A stretch of 64,000 bases of DNA from Tubulanus polymorphus (Eukaryota > Nemertea > Palaeonemertea > Tubulaniformes > Tubulanidae), in assembly GCF_964204645.1 (NCBI RefSeq), contig NC_134027.1:18526485-18590484 (forward strand). The letters run 5' to 3'. Shown here piece after piece: positions 32,901-44,730 of the stretch. Made by a program: the position numbers and the translations under genes. The first letter of the stretch is position 1. Each line of letters starts with the position of its first letter. The notes beneath the pieces were generated by a model. The model was not told the DNA's origin and did not search any database. It worked only from the letters and a program-made list of their open reading frames with translations.

Positions 32901-33609
32901 CAAATACATTTATCTTTATATTATTATCTCTTTCTATTTTTGGGATGTTTTTAATTATTACAGGATACTTATCTATCTTATAATTATTTTCAAATTGTTT
33001 ATAATGAGTTAATCTAAAACTATGTTGTTTATAATCTTCAACTGGGTGTAAACAACTTATTATAGCCCATAGAAAACATTTATCATCTTCATTTTGTACA
33101 TTTATTACAGCATTAGTTTTAAATGGTAGTTTAATATAACTCGATGCTTCAATATCTGGTTCTTTATAATATGATACATTATTTTCATCAATTGGTTTTG
33201 ATTTAGTTAACTTATTATATTTTGTGTTATAAACATGTAAAGTCATAAATATTATTTCATCAAATATTAAACCAGATCCTTCAAAATATTTCTCGTCTAT
33301 TTTAGTTTTTACTTCATTATAACATTTATCTAATTTATCATCTATATGTTGTTTTGAAATAATATGTTGTGAATGAGAATTTATATTATATATTGGTTTA
33401 TCTTCAGATTTTATAAACTTTACTTTAGAAGATATACTTATTTTAGGATATTCAACATCTGTAATTATTTTTATTATTTCTTTCATATTTTCTAAATGTT
33501 TTTTATTTTCTTCTAATGTTTTTCCTTTATGAAATTTAAACTCAATAGCTGCTGGGCCAATATCACTTTTAAATGCTTCGGTTATCTCTATATCTTTTTT
33601 ATTATCCAA
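29957..33609 (-). pseudogene. polB: Protein-primed DNA polymerase B, one frameshift and two stops
   Basis: About 1,200 codons in three open stretches. The N-terminal part (32554-33609) contains a cysteine protease-free leader and a Cys/His module (CRKCLHRIS...HKQLCENH). The next stretch starts with exonuclease motif I (MYGDFES), then FHNLSGYDAH (Exo II) and the polymerase A region DANNLYGWAM. Polymerase B region MNNAFYGKT lies between stops, and motif C is YFDTDSY at about 30490. SKMYSYK and DGIHTVAYG follow. The frame changes at an A4 run near 32573. TGA codons interrupt it at 30828-30830 and about 30628-30630, all in one frame. The family replicates linear genomes primed by a terminal protein. 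Confidence 0.92.
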
Positions 33610-33621
33610 TGAATTAATATA

Positions 33622-33996
33622 TTATCTTACATCTTCCATGTATGGTCTTTTATTGTTTAATTTATTTTCTATGCTTTTAATTGTCTTCTGTTTCTTATCA
33701 TTATCTTTATCAAAATAATCTTCACCTAAAATATCATTATTCATATTTCTAATATGACTTTTAGATTTTAAATGTTCTTTATAATATCTTTTATCACTGA
33801 ATGATTGATTACATGTATCACATTTGTATGTTTCTTTTTCATTCTTTAATTCATCTAATTTAGTTTCTAATATATCATCTTCATATTCTAATTTCAATTT
33901 ATTCTCTAAATGTGTTTTAGTTTTATTGTGTCTTGCTTTTTGGGATTTATCTATATTGATATTACATGTTGGACAGTAGTACTTACTTGCTTCCAG
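33622..33996 (-). pseudogene. Zinc-finger gene, right copy, ATG lost
   Basis: Same two C2H2 fingers as the left TIR copy, here without internal stop and continuing beyond the TIR into a unique KQKTIKSIENKLNNKRPYMEDVR-like tail (124 codons from 33996). The codon at the left copy's ATG position is CTG (33994-33996), and no ATG lies upstream in frame. CTG initiation is possible. Each TIR copy therefore has one defect the other lacks. Confidence 0.7.
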
Positions 33997-34610
33997 TTTA
34001 ATACTAAATTTTTTTTTAAATTGATTTTAGAAGTTCAATGATTTATATATGTATTATTTCAATCACACTTTACTAACACTTTTAATGTTTAAAAATCTAA
34101 CTCACACAAATATGAATATTGAAATAATGTTGTAAATATATACTTTTATATTGAATAATCTGTCAATTTAAATGTTATTCATTTATATGATTATTTTAAG
34201 AGTAATAGGGGTAATGGGCTTTCAGGTTAAAGGTTGAATGGTCGAGTTCATTAAAAACAAATATTAAAAGTAATTTAAAACTATAATATATTTTCATAAC
34301 CGTGTGTATTTCAGTTGAATAATAGAATAATTATTATTATTAAAATATATTTGATTATATGAATTTGTGTATTGTAAATAAATCAATTGGTCGCGGAGCG
34401 GAGCGGTCGCGGAGCGGAGCGACCAATTGATTTAATACAATATGCATTTAAAATTCAAATTATTGATATCTTAGAATAAATATTTAGTTATAATATAAAA
34501 TACACACGGTTATGAAAATATATTATAGTTTTAAATTACTTTTAATGTTTTGTTTTTTAATGAGCTCGACCGTTCGACCTTTGGCTTGAAAGCCCATAAC
34601 CCCTATTACT
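33727..34610 (-). repeat. Polinton right TIR
   Basis: Mirror of 16660-17549. Its outer tip is 34498-34610 and its internal inverted copy 34201-34311. The GC-rich core lies at 34386-34431. The inner part contains most of the right zinc-finger gene, which runs past the TIR boundary into unique DNA. Confidence 0.93.
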
Positions 34611-34616
34611 GGTGTC
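34611..34616. repeat. Target-site duplication, right
   Basis: GGTGTC, matched exactly at 16654-16659. Confidence 0.93.
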
Positions 34617-36268
34617 TCCCAATACCACCGCCTAGTGGGCTCAATTCAAGTTCAAATATACATTATTAATACTTATTAAAATATACTTTATTGTTACTTC
34701 ATTCAATGCAAATACATCAGATTTGCACAATTAAGTCGACAGTACACAAATAGAATTAAGAATCTATAAGTATTCAGAAGAAAACGTACCTTATTTTTCA
34801 TTCATCAACTTTGTGTCTTTATTTTAAGCCGCCGGATATTGATTGACTAAATCTCTTTACTCTTCTCTCGTGACTTATATTGACTTATTTATTCATTGTT
34901 TATGACTTCTCTCTCTTCGGAAGAATTATATCCTTAGAGGCTTTTAATCTTGATCGCTAATGACTTTGCGAAACCACTTGTCGCAGTTTATTTCCTTTTA
35001 GAAATATACCTCGTCAAAACATCTTTTACAGTCTTTAACATGCATTGAATATCTTGGAAGATTGACACGAAGGACCAAGGCAGACAGGTCTTGAGTGCTG
35101 TGTCAAAGTTCACGCAAAACAACACCATATTCAATATATTTTTTTTCAAACGAATTTATCCGACACAAGTGTTTACTCATCACTGCTCACCTAGTTTGAT
35201 AAAACATTTCAACTTTGTATATCCAAACTCGTTACCTGGAAAAAAAGAACGGAAAGGAAGATATTCCGGCACCCACCCGAACGGTTTTTATATTATTTTG
35301 AAAGAGTAATCCAAGAACTAATTTCCACCTCTACTCACCTCTACTCACCTGTTTTTATAATACCTGATGAGGGGAAATGTTCCCGATGGATTCGTTATTT
35401 TCTATTAAATAAACTTGACCCATTTGAGAATGAAATTTATTCTGTTAACGCTATTTATGGGTATTCAGGAAATATTTTATCAAAAAAGGAATTAAACTGA
35501 AATATTCTGAGACGGAGGTATTAATTCTTTATGTACTACACGTACTTATAGTGTTTGCCAGTGGCGATTTAATTTTGACGATTTATTTTGATAAAGCTGG
35601 TGCAAACAAATGCAATATTTTGGAATGTGAGGATCCTGCTAAAGTAAGAAACGACGAAATTACAAAATATAAAACGAAATTACGAATCGAAATTACGGAA
35701 CGCAAAATGAAAATATAGCTTCAAGTTGGTGCACTGTTATTGATTTTCTTGAGAGCTTTCTTCAATGCAATCCAATTTAACTATTTCTAAAGTATTTCTG
35801 GAATGTGTGGGGGTCGGCTAATCGCGACTTGTGGTTACGGAAAACGAGAAATCGAGTAAACGAGGTAATGAAGAGTGCTACCTGTTTTATTGCAGAAAAG
35901 TCGTACGGGCATATGGACTTACAGTATTAACCGGAAGTGGCATTTCCGTTAAACACAATTCGCTACTTTTGACTGATCGATAAAAATGACGCAAGAATCT
36001 TCGACATGCTTTTGATTTTGCAAATCGATGCTGCAAGATGACGGATTATGTATGACAACCTTTGATACAGAATATATGAGCGTCTTGCATGGAATACTTG
36101 GTAGATTCCGTCCCTAACAATGTCGGACAAATATTTTATCACCAAAAGTCTTAAATAAAGAAAATTATATTTCCTACGTAAGTCGGCCGTGTTGTTGATC
36201 CGTCGTTAAAAAGAAAAAATAAATCTGTTCGATTCTTTCTCCCTAGCGGGGCCTGTTGCGTGATCACG
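34617..36268. other. Host intergenic DNA right of the Polinton
   Basis: No gene, RNA or clear repeat was recognised. Short open frames have no domain or splice support. Confidence 0.45.
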
Positions 36269-36650
36269 GCTTAGACTTAAGACCAGTCTAAGACCAACTT
36301 AGTTCTGTAGCCAATAGCCGCGATCACACGGACACGATTTGGCCCGGGCCAAATTGGCACGGATCAGGCTAGGGCCAAATTTGGCCCATGCCTAATTAGA
36401 GAGCGCGTTCACACGCAAACCATTCACTCGATACTAAACAATGCTAAAATAAAGCGAAGTGGATCATTTCCGGTGTCATTTGCAATTCAAACGCAATCAT
36501 CTAGTGCTAAAATTTGGCTCGGACCAGTTCCGATGTTTTTGGTCAGGCCAAATTTGGCCCGGGCCAAAAATGCTCGTGTGATCGCGGCTAATGTTACAAT
36601 TTAAGGCCAGTCTTAAGATTCTTTAAGACTACATTTGAACTTAAGCCACA
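36269..36650. mobile_element. MITE with TTAAGACCAGTCTAAG-type inverted ends, host of a nested MITE
   Basis: TTAAGACCAGTCTAAGACC near 36277 and TTAAGGCCAGTCTTAAG near 36601 are inverted relatives on either side of the element at 36315-36590. The outer element was therefore probably split by the inner insertion. Confidence 0.5.
36315..36590 (+). mobile_element. TA-flanked MITE, TAGCCGCGATCACACG ends, copy 1
   Basis: Inverted ends TAGCCGCGATCACACG and CGTGTGATCGCGGCTA flank repeats of TTTGGCCCGGGCCAAA. A second copy in the opposite orientation is at 61421-61753. The TA dinucleotide at each end suggests a Tc1/mariner-type mover. No coding capacity. Confidence 0.75.
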
Positions 36651-37098
36651 ACTGTGCAGCCAGCCTCAGGTGTTCCTACAACACGTGTTGTTATCAAATC
36701 CGTTGACTAGATATGTCTTGCACTTGTTCACCACGGTAAAAAAAAAACAGAATAGAAATAGAAATTAGCAATAAGTAGTCAAAAATATATGATTTTATTT
36801 TACGTAATCGATTTACATATTAAAATAAATTTGATTTGCGGAAAGTTAAGAGCATTTTACATCATTAAAAAGTAGACAAATATATTTCAAAATCTATCGG
36901 CATGATTTACACAATGAAAACAGTCAAATGTGAATTCAAACATGGCCTCTAGCATGTAAACTATAAGTTATCGAATGACGTACGTATTATTCAGTTATAT
37001 TACGTATATGTGTTAGGGATTAAGCGGGTATTGCCACCAAGTGAGAAGGCGCCCCTCTAGAGCAGTGAATTCCCGAAGCGTGACGATTATACATCAGT

Positions 37099-40000
37099 TT
37101 ACCTCCCGAGTAAACCCATATTTCCACCGTGTCCGTTTCTTCGCCCACGCTTATCTGCGTCCATTTCCTCTGCATATGTACTTCTCAATTTCAATGATTT
37201 CTGAAGATTGGCGATTAATTGTTGGAACAATGCCAATCTTTCGTTTTCCAGTTCATCTAATTCCTTGTAAATGTCACCTTTTTCTGTAATCAATTTGATA
37301 GAATACATGTAACACAACATAACGCCATTTTCTTTAAGACGTATTCGTATTATAGCTTTTGAAACATTATCTTTTCTCGTTAATTCAAACATGCGTGTGA
37401 TGATGAATGCTGTACTCAAAAACCAAATAAGAAGACTTATAGTGAATAGATATTGAATTAGGGATTTATCATACAATGTATTCAGTGTACGTATACAGAA
37501 ATGAAAACGGCCTATCAAAACAAAGTGATTGATCTGTCTAGTAAAGCATTAATCATTATTCTCTCCTTCGCTCTCCCTCCGTCACCACTCCTAGTTAATC
37601 CATCTTACAAAATCAAATTACGTCTTACCAGGTCTCGAGCGTTGAGACAATTGGTCAATATTGGGATTTTCGCTCTTTCTAACATCATCTTTTTTTCCAG
37701 TGACAAATTTTTTCACCTTTTCCCAAAGGCTTTTTGCTTGAAATGTTAAAGATTTCAACACACATTCAATCTGTCATTAAATGATTAAATTGCACAGTCA
37801 TTAAACGAATTAGTGTCGTTAATAGTTAAACCCCCATTATTATAAGCTAAATGTACAAAAATGTTTATTTTACCCGTTTCTGATCTCTTCTTATCATCAC
37901 TGCCCTCGTCACTTCTCTTGTCAGCTGAAATAGAATTATCTGATATCTTAGACTTGTCTTTTCAGGACTAATGGAGGACACAAGTTATAAAATCAATGAT
38001 CACATAACTTTCAAAATTCGTCATATATATAAAAATTGTTTAATTACTTTTAGCGAACTGAAGCACACTAAAACTTTGCCAAAACGAAGTTAATAGCAAA
38101 ATATCGGTTAAAACGAACAAGATCTAGAGTTCCAACCCACAAACTCATTATTCCTTAGTATATCACTAAGGAGACTGCTCGCGACGGATACGTTTGCCTC
38201 GGATTATCGTATTCACCGGATAAATCGGCTAATTAGATTTTCTTTTTACTACAATTAATATGTTAATGACCCATCGTTGCTGCGACTATCTCGGTATTCG
38301 ATCGCTTTGGAAGATATTGATCGGCCCCACTAGATCCGAGGCAAGCGGAGTTTCCTGTATTTCATGTCGTTTACAACGATATTGCCGGTGTAGCAGTTCT
38401 AACGATGTTCTACTGCAATCGGATTAGCACTTTCCAAATCAATACCTGTGTGGGTGCCCAGACCTACAAACATTTGCTTCACTGGGTGTTCCTTCATTTG
38501 ATACCGGCACATTTTCTACTGGTACGTTTTTATATCTATTTATGAATATTACGTACGTTGTGAATTGTTTCAATTTCTGTGAAAAACAAAGATTACTATC
38601 ATAATTACATCAGTACGGCCTACATTTCAGAATTTACTTACAATCTTTATCTGATTCCAGTTCTCTTTCTACAAGGAAAAAGAAACACATACGGGAATTA
38701 ACCTATCAACTTGCTTGACTGCGGACTGGCAATTTTCTTCGTGAGTCACTTCAGTGAAATAATCATTAAATTTCAAACACTACCTAATTCAACAAGTAAT
38801 TCCTTCCTCAATTCCGGCTTGTCTGATTCTTTTAATTCTAGAATTAAAACAATTTATGCAATTACACATTGCACATAAGCAAATTTTGATAGTTCATAGA
38901 TTTTCATTTACCCTTCTCATCTTCTACTTTTATTGCGGTATTTCTGGAATTACCATCTCCTAAAAGTGATAAGTGGATAATTTTATTTGATATACGTGAA
39001 CAGATCTTGGCTATTTGGCTTAGTAGGGCATTGATAATTTCTTTATAGATTTAACCACAAGTCAGTAAATCAGAGTAAAATAATTTTGATCAACTGCGGG
39101 AGTAGAGATCAACCAAAATTATATTCCTCTGAGTTACTAACTTGTAGAAAACTGTAAGAATATAATTCAAGATGATCCATAATTAACTTACTTCGCTGTG
39201 TGTGTAAAGGCATTTCATTTTTTTCATCTTCAACTGTTGAATATAGAATACGACGTTACTCTTATAATTTAGATATTGCATACATCGTTGAGCATGATGT
39301 GTAGAATATGCAAATTGCAAAATTAACCAGCATCAAGAAAATGGCTTATTAACTGTAATTAATGAGTGACTGGGCTCTGGATTGCAAATTGAAGAAGGTG
39401 TAGCACTAACCGAACTAGATTAACTAAATAAAACATATCAGGCCATCTGTCAATAATTAATCAATCGAATCAATGAACTTATACGTAGATAAACCTATGA
39501 ACCCACGACTTACCAGTTCCACGTTTTAAAATTTCAGATAATCGCATCATCTCATCCTCTGAAAGTAATTTTCAATAAGGTAGACATTATTGAACACTGA
39601 TGAAATTTCTATACACATTGTACCAAAACTTTAGATTTACCGTCACTGGCATGATTCGGTTCTTTCACTGGATCACCTTAAATTTGAAAAAAAGAATTAT
39701 TTCGAAAAATATAATTGACTTTCAAAAAATAATTCTAGTTCAGCATTTTCAATATAACATGATCTACAATACATGTTTTCAACCATCATTGTACGAAATA
39801 ACAGTTCGTTGACTTTTCTTTAATTAAATGTTAACCAGTATCTGAATATCTCCCAACACGTGGAGTTATACCATGACCGTGATATTCAATGACTGGCCAA
39901 GAACCTAACGGCATATAAATGAACCTAAATCGAACTGTTACAATTTATCAACGCGAATTGATTTTCATGAACGTCACTTTGAATGAACTCGATATCTTTC

Positions 40001-40267
40001 TAAGTTTCCGATCTCGCCTTGTCAATTTCTGGCAGTCTACATTGTTTCTTGTTATGATTTCACGTTAATTCATTAATGTTTCAACAATGTAATAGTCTAA
40101 TTTTGAATTGATTAATCATTATCATACATTCATTTTAACAGAATCAGCTTACGTCTATCAAGAAGTTGTTCGTTAAGTTTTTCAAATTCTGCTTTGAGAA
40201 GTTCTTCGGTTAATGGATCCTTGTCAGCTGCGAGGACTGTAGTCAACACTACATAAAGAATAACAAC
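37099..40267 (-). CDS. Micro-exon gene B: predicted secreted, dibasic-rich protein
   Basis: Nine exons on the minus strand join with GT-AG borders, always in phase 1: 40153-40267, 39641-39676, 39514-39558, 39192-39233, 38912-38959, 38784-38837, 37874-37924, 37629-37736 and 37099-37283 (stop). Internal lengths are 36, 45, 42, 48, 54, 51 and 108 nt, all multiples of three. The first listed exon enters in phase 0 with a signal-peptide core (VVILYVVLTTVLAADKDP), so an ATG exon lies upstream; a candidate is at 48391-48408. The product (about 233 aa with that exon) is charged and helical, with KR, KK and RR sites (ADKRSDEG, DDKKRSE, DADKRGRR). The last exon encodes a leucine-rich amphipathic helix. 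The architecture mirrors the plus-strand gene at 51292. No family recognised. TTTATT at 36794 may be its polyadenylation signal. Confidence 0.65.
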
Positions 40268-42113
40268 CTGTAAAATACAAACAATTCTTTAATTTTTGAG
40301 ATCTCTATATTAGCAGGCAATTCTATATTTTACATAATGACGTGTCGAATTGCAAACAGTATTCTATTCTCACTCCCTGCTGTGCGGACATACTATAGAA
40401 ATATAGTTTAAAGATATGGGGAAAACCGGGATCTCCCAGCGATGGCACCAATCACTCCAAAAAGACAAGCCAAAAACCCACACAAATACCCCACAACCCA
40501 AACCCCAACCAAAAGAGATGAACATTTATCAAAGCAGTAAACTAAAAACGTGAGATTTGAGTACATAGGTGCAAGCCCTACGTCCCCTAATCCCTTAGAT
40601 ACTTCGTGTAAGAGGTACAAGAGAGCGTAAGTTAAATCGGCAGCGGTTACCTGACCAGAGGGCAGGAAAAGCAACTCATAATAGTAACCCAAAGTAATCA
40701 CAATCGTTGAAAATAAAATACACACTCTGAAAAACAAATACCGTACCGTTTCCCTGGGGAACTAAAAGGGAGAATACTAAACTAGCCCCCGCCTCAGCCA
40801 GCATGACCATCAAAGCCATGACAACGGATACTAAGAGCCCTCTGCGAAGAGTTGAAAACAGGATGCAGTCAAAAAAGGGTACGGAATCGATACGTATGTA
40901 GATCCATCCGAAAAATACAACAAACGTTGTAGGCAAAAGAATCACAATCTTTGAAAATAGTATCAATATGGAAATGGGGGAATACTAAACCAAGCCCAAG
41001 GCAGCAAGACCGAAGTCGTGACAAAATATACTAAGAAGGGGACGGAAAGAGAGTTGACAACAGGAGAAATCGCCGAAACAGATCAGAAAACCGAAATAAC
41101 ATTATCTTTAATACATGTATCTTTATTGTGCAACTCATGATTGTTCAATTACATTATCAGCTTCATACATCGATCGGGTTATCTGAGTCGATGTCTAGTA
41201 GCCTAAGCATGAAACGCTGGACAGGCTAACAGGAAGTGTTTTTCAACTTCAATCACAGAATTAACCTAAGCTCTGGTCGAGTGGGATTTATTGAATCAGA
41301 TTCAGATTCAGATTTAATTTATTGCTCCAGTAATTATACAATTTTTTCGAGCACAGGATACAAAAAATAAACAATTTACTGTTATTCAATTACGGTTACT
41401 CCAGTTACATTTATAATGTACAGTGATAGTTTCTTCTTCTATAGGTATCATTATACACGCAATTAAAACGTGTGTGCACAGTCAGCGATGGCTAGATGAG
41501 GCTATGTGCCTTTTTAATTAATACTGCTAGCTTCCTCAAGGTGTTTGGGTCTCGTGATGTAAAAAGATTCATAAATTTTCTTAAGTTAGGGATATTTACT
41601 AGTTGTTGCGGTATGTAGCGACTTCTTAAACTTTCAAAAAATTACACTCCATTATGAAATGGTATTCGTCGCCAATTTTTTCTAGACGTATCGGCCTCAC
41701 TCCGCGCGGTTGCCCCACCGCGCGGGATTATCGCGAAGTAGCAAACACAAACATGGCCACTCCCTCAATTTCCAATGATAGAAATCGTGTGTGCATTTCA
41801 ATTATTTCGGCTGTTAGGGCTTTAAGGCACAATATAAGTCGATGATGTGATATGGCGATGTCAATTAATGATAATTCCGCAGTGAAGCTAGTCACGAACT
41901 GTGCCGATTGAGTGTACAGCTGCCAAAAACGCTGAAATGTGCGTAGTTGCGTAACTATTTGCTGTGAATTGCAGACGAAACATGAAGCCTTAACGGCCGT
42001 TTAAAAAAAAATTATACCAATCGCAATTGTAAAATAAAAATGAGATAGAACCTAAGTTAAAATTCTGGCCATTTCTAAAATGTTCCATTTCTAAGATCAC
42101 ACTACACTACCCA
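40268..42113. other. Probable intron/repeat DNA
   Basis: No exon recognised. 41680-41765 is an inverted relative of 15680-15735 (CGTATCGGCC...AACATGGCCACT), a dispersed repeat. 41290-41420 resembles the tail of a non-LTR element. Hydrophobic open frames at 40408-40966 have no supporting context. Confidence 0.4.
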
Positions 42114-44730
42114 TTACACACTCCAGTACCCACAGCTTTTATATATCCATCCAAATATATAGAGTGTCTTTCTTCCTGGGTCACATTTGGTACAGAGTCG
42201 TTCATTCCGGGGAATATTTTCATATCTTCCCGTTTCAATCGGTAGGTTATGGTTAGAACAACGGAACCGTATTGAATTTGTCCTTAGGTCAAATGGTAAT
42301 GCTAGTGAACATATTTCCCGCCCCCAATTCAGCTTAATAATTCCATAAGTATCTAGTTTTGTTGAGGCTTTAATAGTCTGGTGCCATTTCTGTTTAAATT
42401 GGTCTTGTAAACGTAATTTAACAATTTCTGACAAATAACGGCAGTTCGGGAAAGAGTGTTCGTACCAAATGTAGCCAAGACCAGAGTTTTCTAAGATCGA
42501 CTGGATACAAGTTATCCATTTACTGGTCTTACCATTTACATAATTTCTTAATAGAATGCGATATATTTTACCAGAATGAGTGTTGCTCTCTGTAATCAGG
42601 TGTCCCCAAAACTTAACCATTCTGACTTTTATTTGTATTTCAAAGGGAAGTCGTCCTAATTCTCCGTAAACCATAGCGTAGTAGGTTATTTACCTTGACT
42701 TTGGACTTGATATGTTGGTACATGTTATGAATCACTCGGAGAATGGGTCCTGTAATTCCAGTTGAAATTGATTTATGCCGCAGTGCTTTTCTCCATATTG
42801 TGTCGAATGCTTTTTGATAATCAATAAATATACAATAAAGTTTTCGCTTATTACCAGTCAAAATGTCTATAAGAGAATGCAGTGTGAAAATATGGTCCAT
42901 GATACTACGATTTTTCCGAAATCCGGCTTGATTTTCATTCAGTAATTGATTTTCCATCAAAAACTACTCTAAACGTTTATTAATCAGGCTCGTAAACAAT
43001 TTGCTCATACAGCTCAGTAGGGTAATTCCTCTGTAGTTATCCGGATTGGAAGGGTCTCCCTTATTCTTATAGATCGGGGTGATAATACCTACTGCCCACT
43101 CTTCCGGAATGCAACCTGTTTTCAATATATTGTTAAACAACGAAACAAGGGTAGGCAGGATTTCATTTTCTGCAGTTTTGAGAAATTCGTTTAGGATTTC
43201 GTCGTTTCCAGGGGCTTTGTTATTCTTGAGGCATTTTATGCATTTGGATAGTTCCCCCTCAGTGATAAGCCTATTAAGTGCATCATCATTATGATCATGA
43301 ATGAAGTCACTTACATTGAAAAAATTATGAGTATCATTTTCTCTACTATGGTTTTGGTTAATAGCGGAAAAATGGTCAAATAGATCATCTAGCGACGCTT
43401 AACATCCCTTTGGTTTTTCCTTTCGGAAATATTTCCAAAAAGCTTTCGGATCATCTTTTGCCAACTTTTCTATTTGGTCATTATGCAATTTAATTCTATT
43501 TTGTTTTGACATCTTTATCGATGCCTTATATCTCTTATATGCCGAATTCAGATTATTTCTATTTTGAACGGATCGATACCTTTTGTAATTTCTTTTCGCT
43601 TTCCTATAGATTCTACGATCTCGTTTCACTTTATGGTCATATAACACTGTTCTTGGTTTGTAAGAGGTAACCCGGCTTCGGCCCATTGTGGCCCGTATTC
43701 AAAATGCCACATATACGCTTGTTTGCACAGGCGCTATCTATTGTACCATTTTGAAGTTCGATATTTATTTTATCTAGTTTGGTTTGGTTAATCGCCTCTC
43801 TAAAAACATGGCTTCGGCCACTGTTCCATTTAATTTTACCTGGTGTGTTAAGAATATTTTGTTCATTGGTATATAAACTTCTCGCGTGTGAAATAGAGAA
43901 GGAACACGTAACAGGGCAGTGTACGTCAGATATCATTTGGTCATAGTCATTTACATTGAAGCTCACGCATTTTGGCAACAAATAGGGAGACATAATAAAA
44001 TAATCAATAACATGGTTATTTTCCCCTTTAATGCACGTGTACTCCCCAATTCCTCTATCACTACCTAATCTGCCATTTGCAATGAACATATTGTGATTCT
44101 TACAAAAGTCCAACAATCGATAACCTCAATTATTGATAAAGGAGTCTTTGTTTTTCCTATTGAGTAAAACTTGTGTTTTCGTGTGTTTTTAATATATCAA
44201 AGTTATGACGGTCTTCCATAGACACTACATCTAGACCTATGAATTCCATGAGTGTTTCGTCATGGGGTAAATAATCTAGTAACTGCTTTGTGTAGGCATT
44301 GAAATCCCCGCATAGACAATAGTAAGCATCGGTAGAACTCAATCGATTTAAAACGTCAGTGTCAAGTTCATCAAATAAGTTAATATTTCCATATCTACTA
44401 GTTTCTGGGGGGATATATACTCCTCCAATTAATAAGTGTTTGTCCCACCTTATCAATTTCAATCCACTGAATGGTATTGGTTGATTTTTGGATGGTTTTG
44501 GAGGATTCCACCGGATTTCCTTATAGCTAAGTTCGATCTGTTGTTCATAACTACTTCATAACCGACACTTCTAAAATACCTTTTACCCACAATTCATCAG
44601 AATCATCAAGTTTGGTTTCTGAAAAAACTAAAATATCCGCTGACTTGCATAAACAATCAAACTCTACAGTATATGATCTTGATTTCAAACCACTAATATT
44701 CAGGCATAGGATACTTATTTCTCCTGGCTC
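42114..44730 (-). pseudogene. Decayed LINE retrotransposon lacking the RT catalytic core
   Basis: Minus strand, 5' part near 44730. Endonuclease (EEP) pieces: SETKLDDSD near 44620, HLLIGGVYIPPETSRYG and CLCGDFNAY at 44157-44462, and VIDYFIMSPYL at 43637-44116. A basic linker follows (43399-43686). RT onset GIITPIYKNKGDPSNPDNYR is near 43020-43085. QAGFRKNRSIMDHIFTL and FIDYQKAFDTIWRKAL are at 42640-42960. The sequence then jumps to the post-RT domain (VYGELGRLPFEIQIKVRMV) and a terminal Cys/His motif (42114-42674), so the YADD segment is deleted. Stops and shifts separate the pieces. It probably sits inside the first intron of gene B. Confidence 0.82.

Larger units (their letters stand above)
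16660..34610. mobile_element. Polinton/Maverick element, 17,951 bp, with both ends
   Basis: The ends are AGTAATAGGGGTAATGGG at 16660 and its complement at 34610. The 6-bp duplication GGTGTC (16654-16659 and 34611-34616) is the Polinton hallmark. TIRs are about 0.89 kb. Gene content is diagnostic: retroviral-type integrase, A32-like ATPase, protein-primed DNA polymerase B, major and minor jelly-roll capsid proteins. The body is very AT-rich compared with the flanks. Genes run rightward to 21361 and leftward from 33996 to 21778. Several genes are broken, so autonomous movement of this copy is unlikely. Confidence 0.96.

Noticed and set aside
40408-40966. Hydrophobic minus-strand frames
   Set aside because: No splice context, domain or repeat relation, and likely chance frames in intronic DNA.
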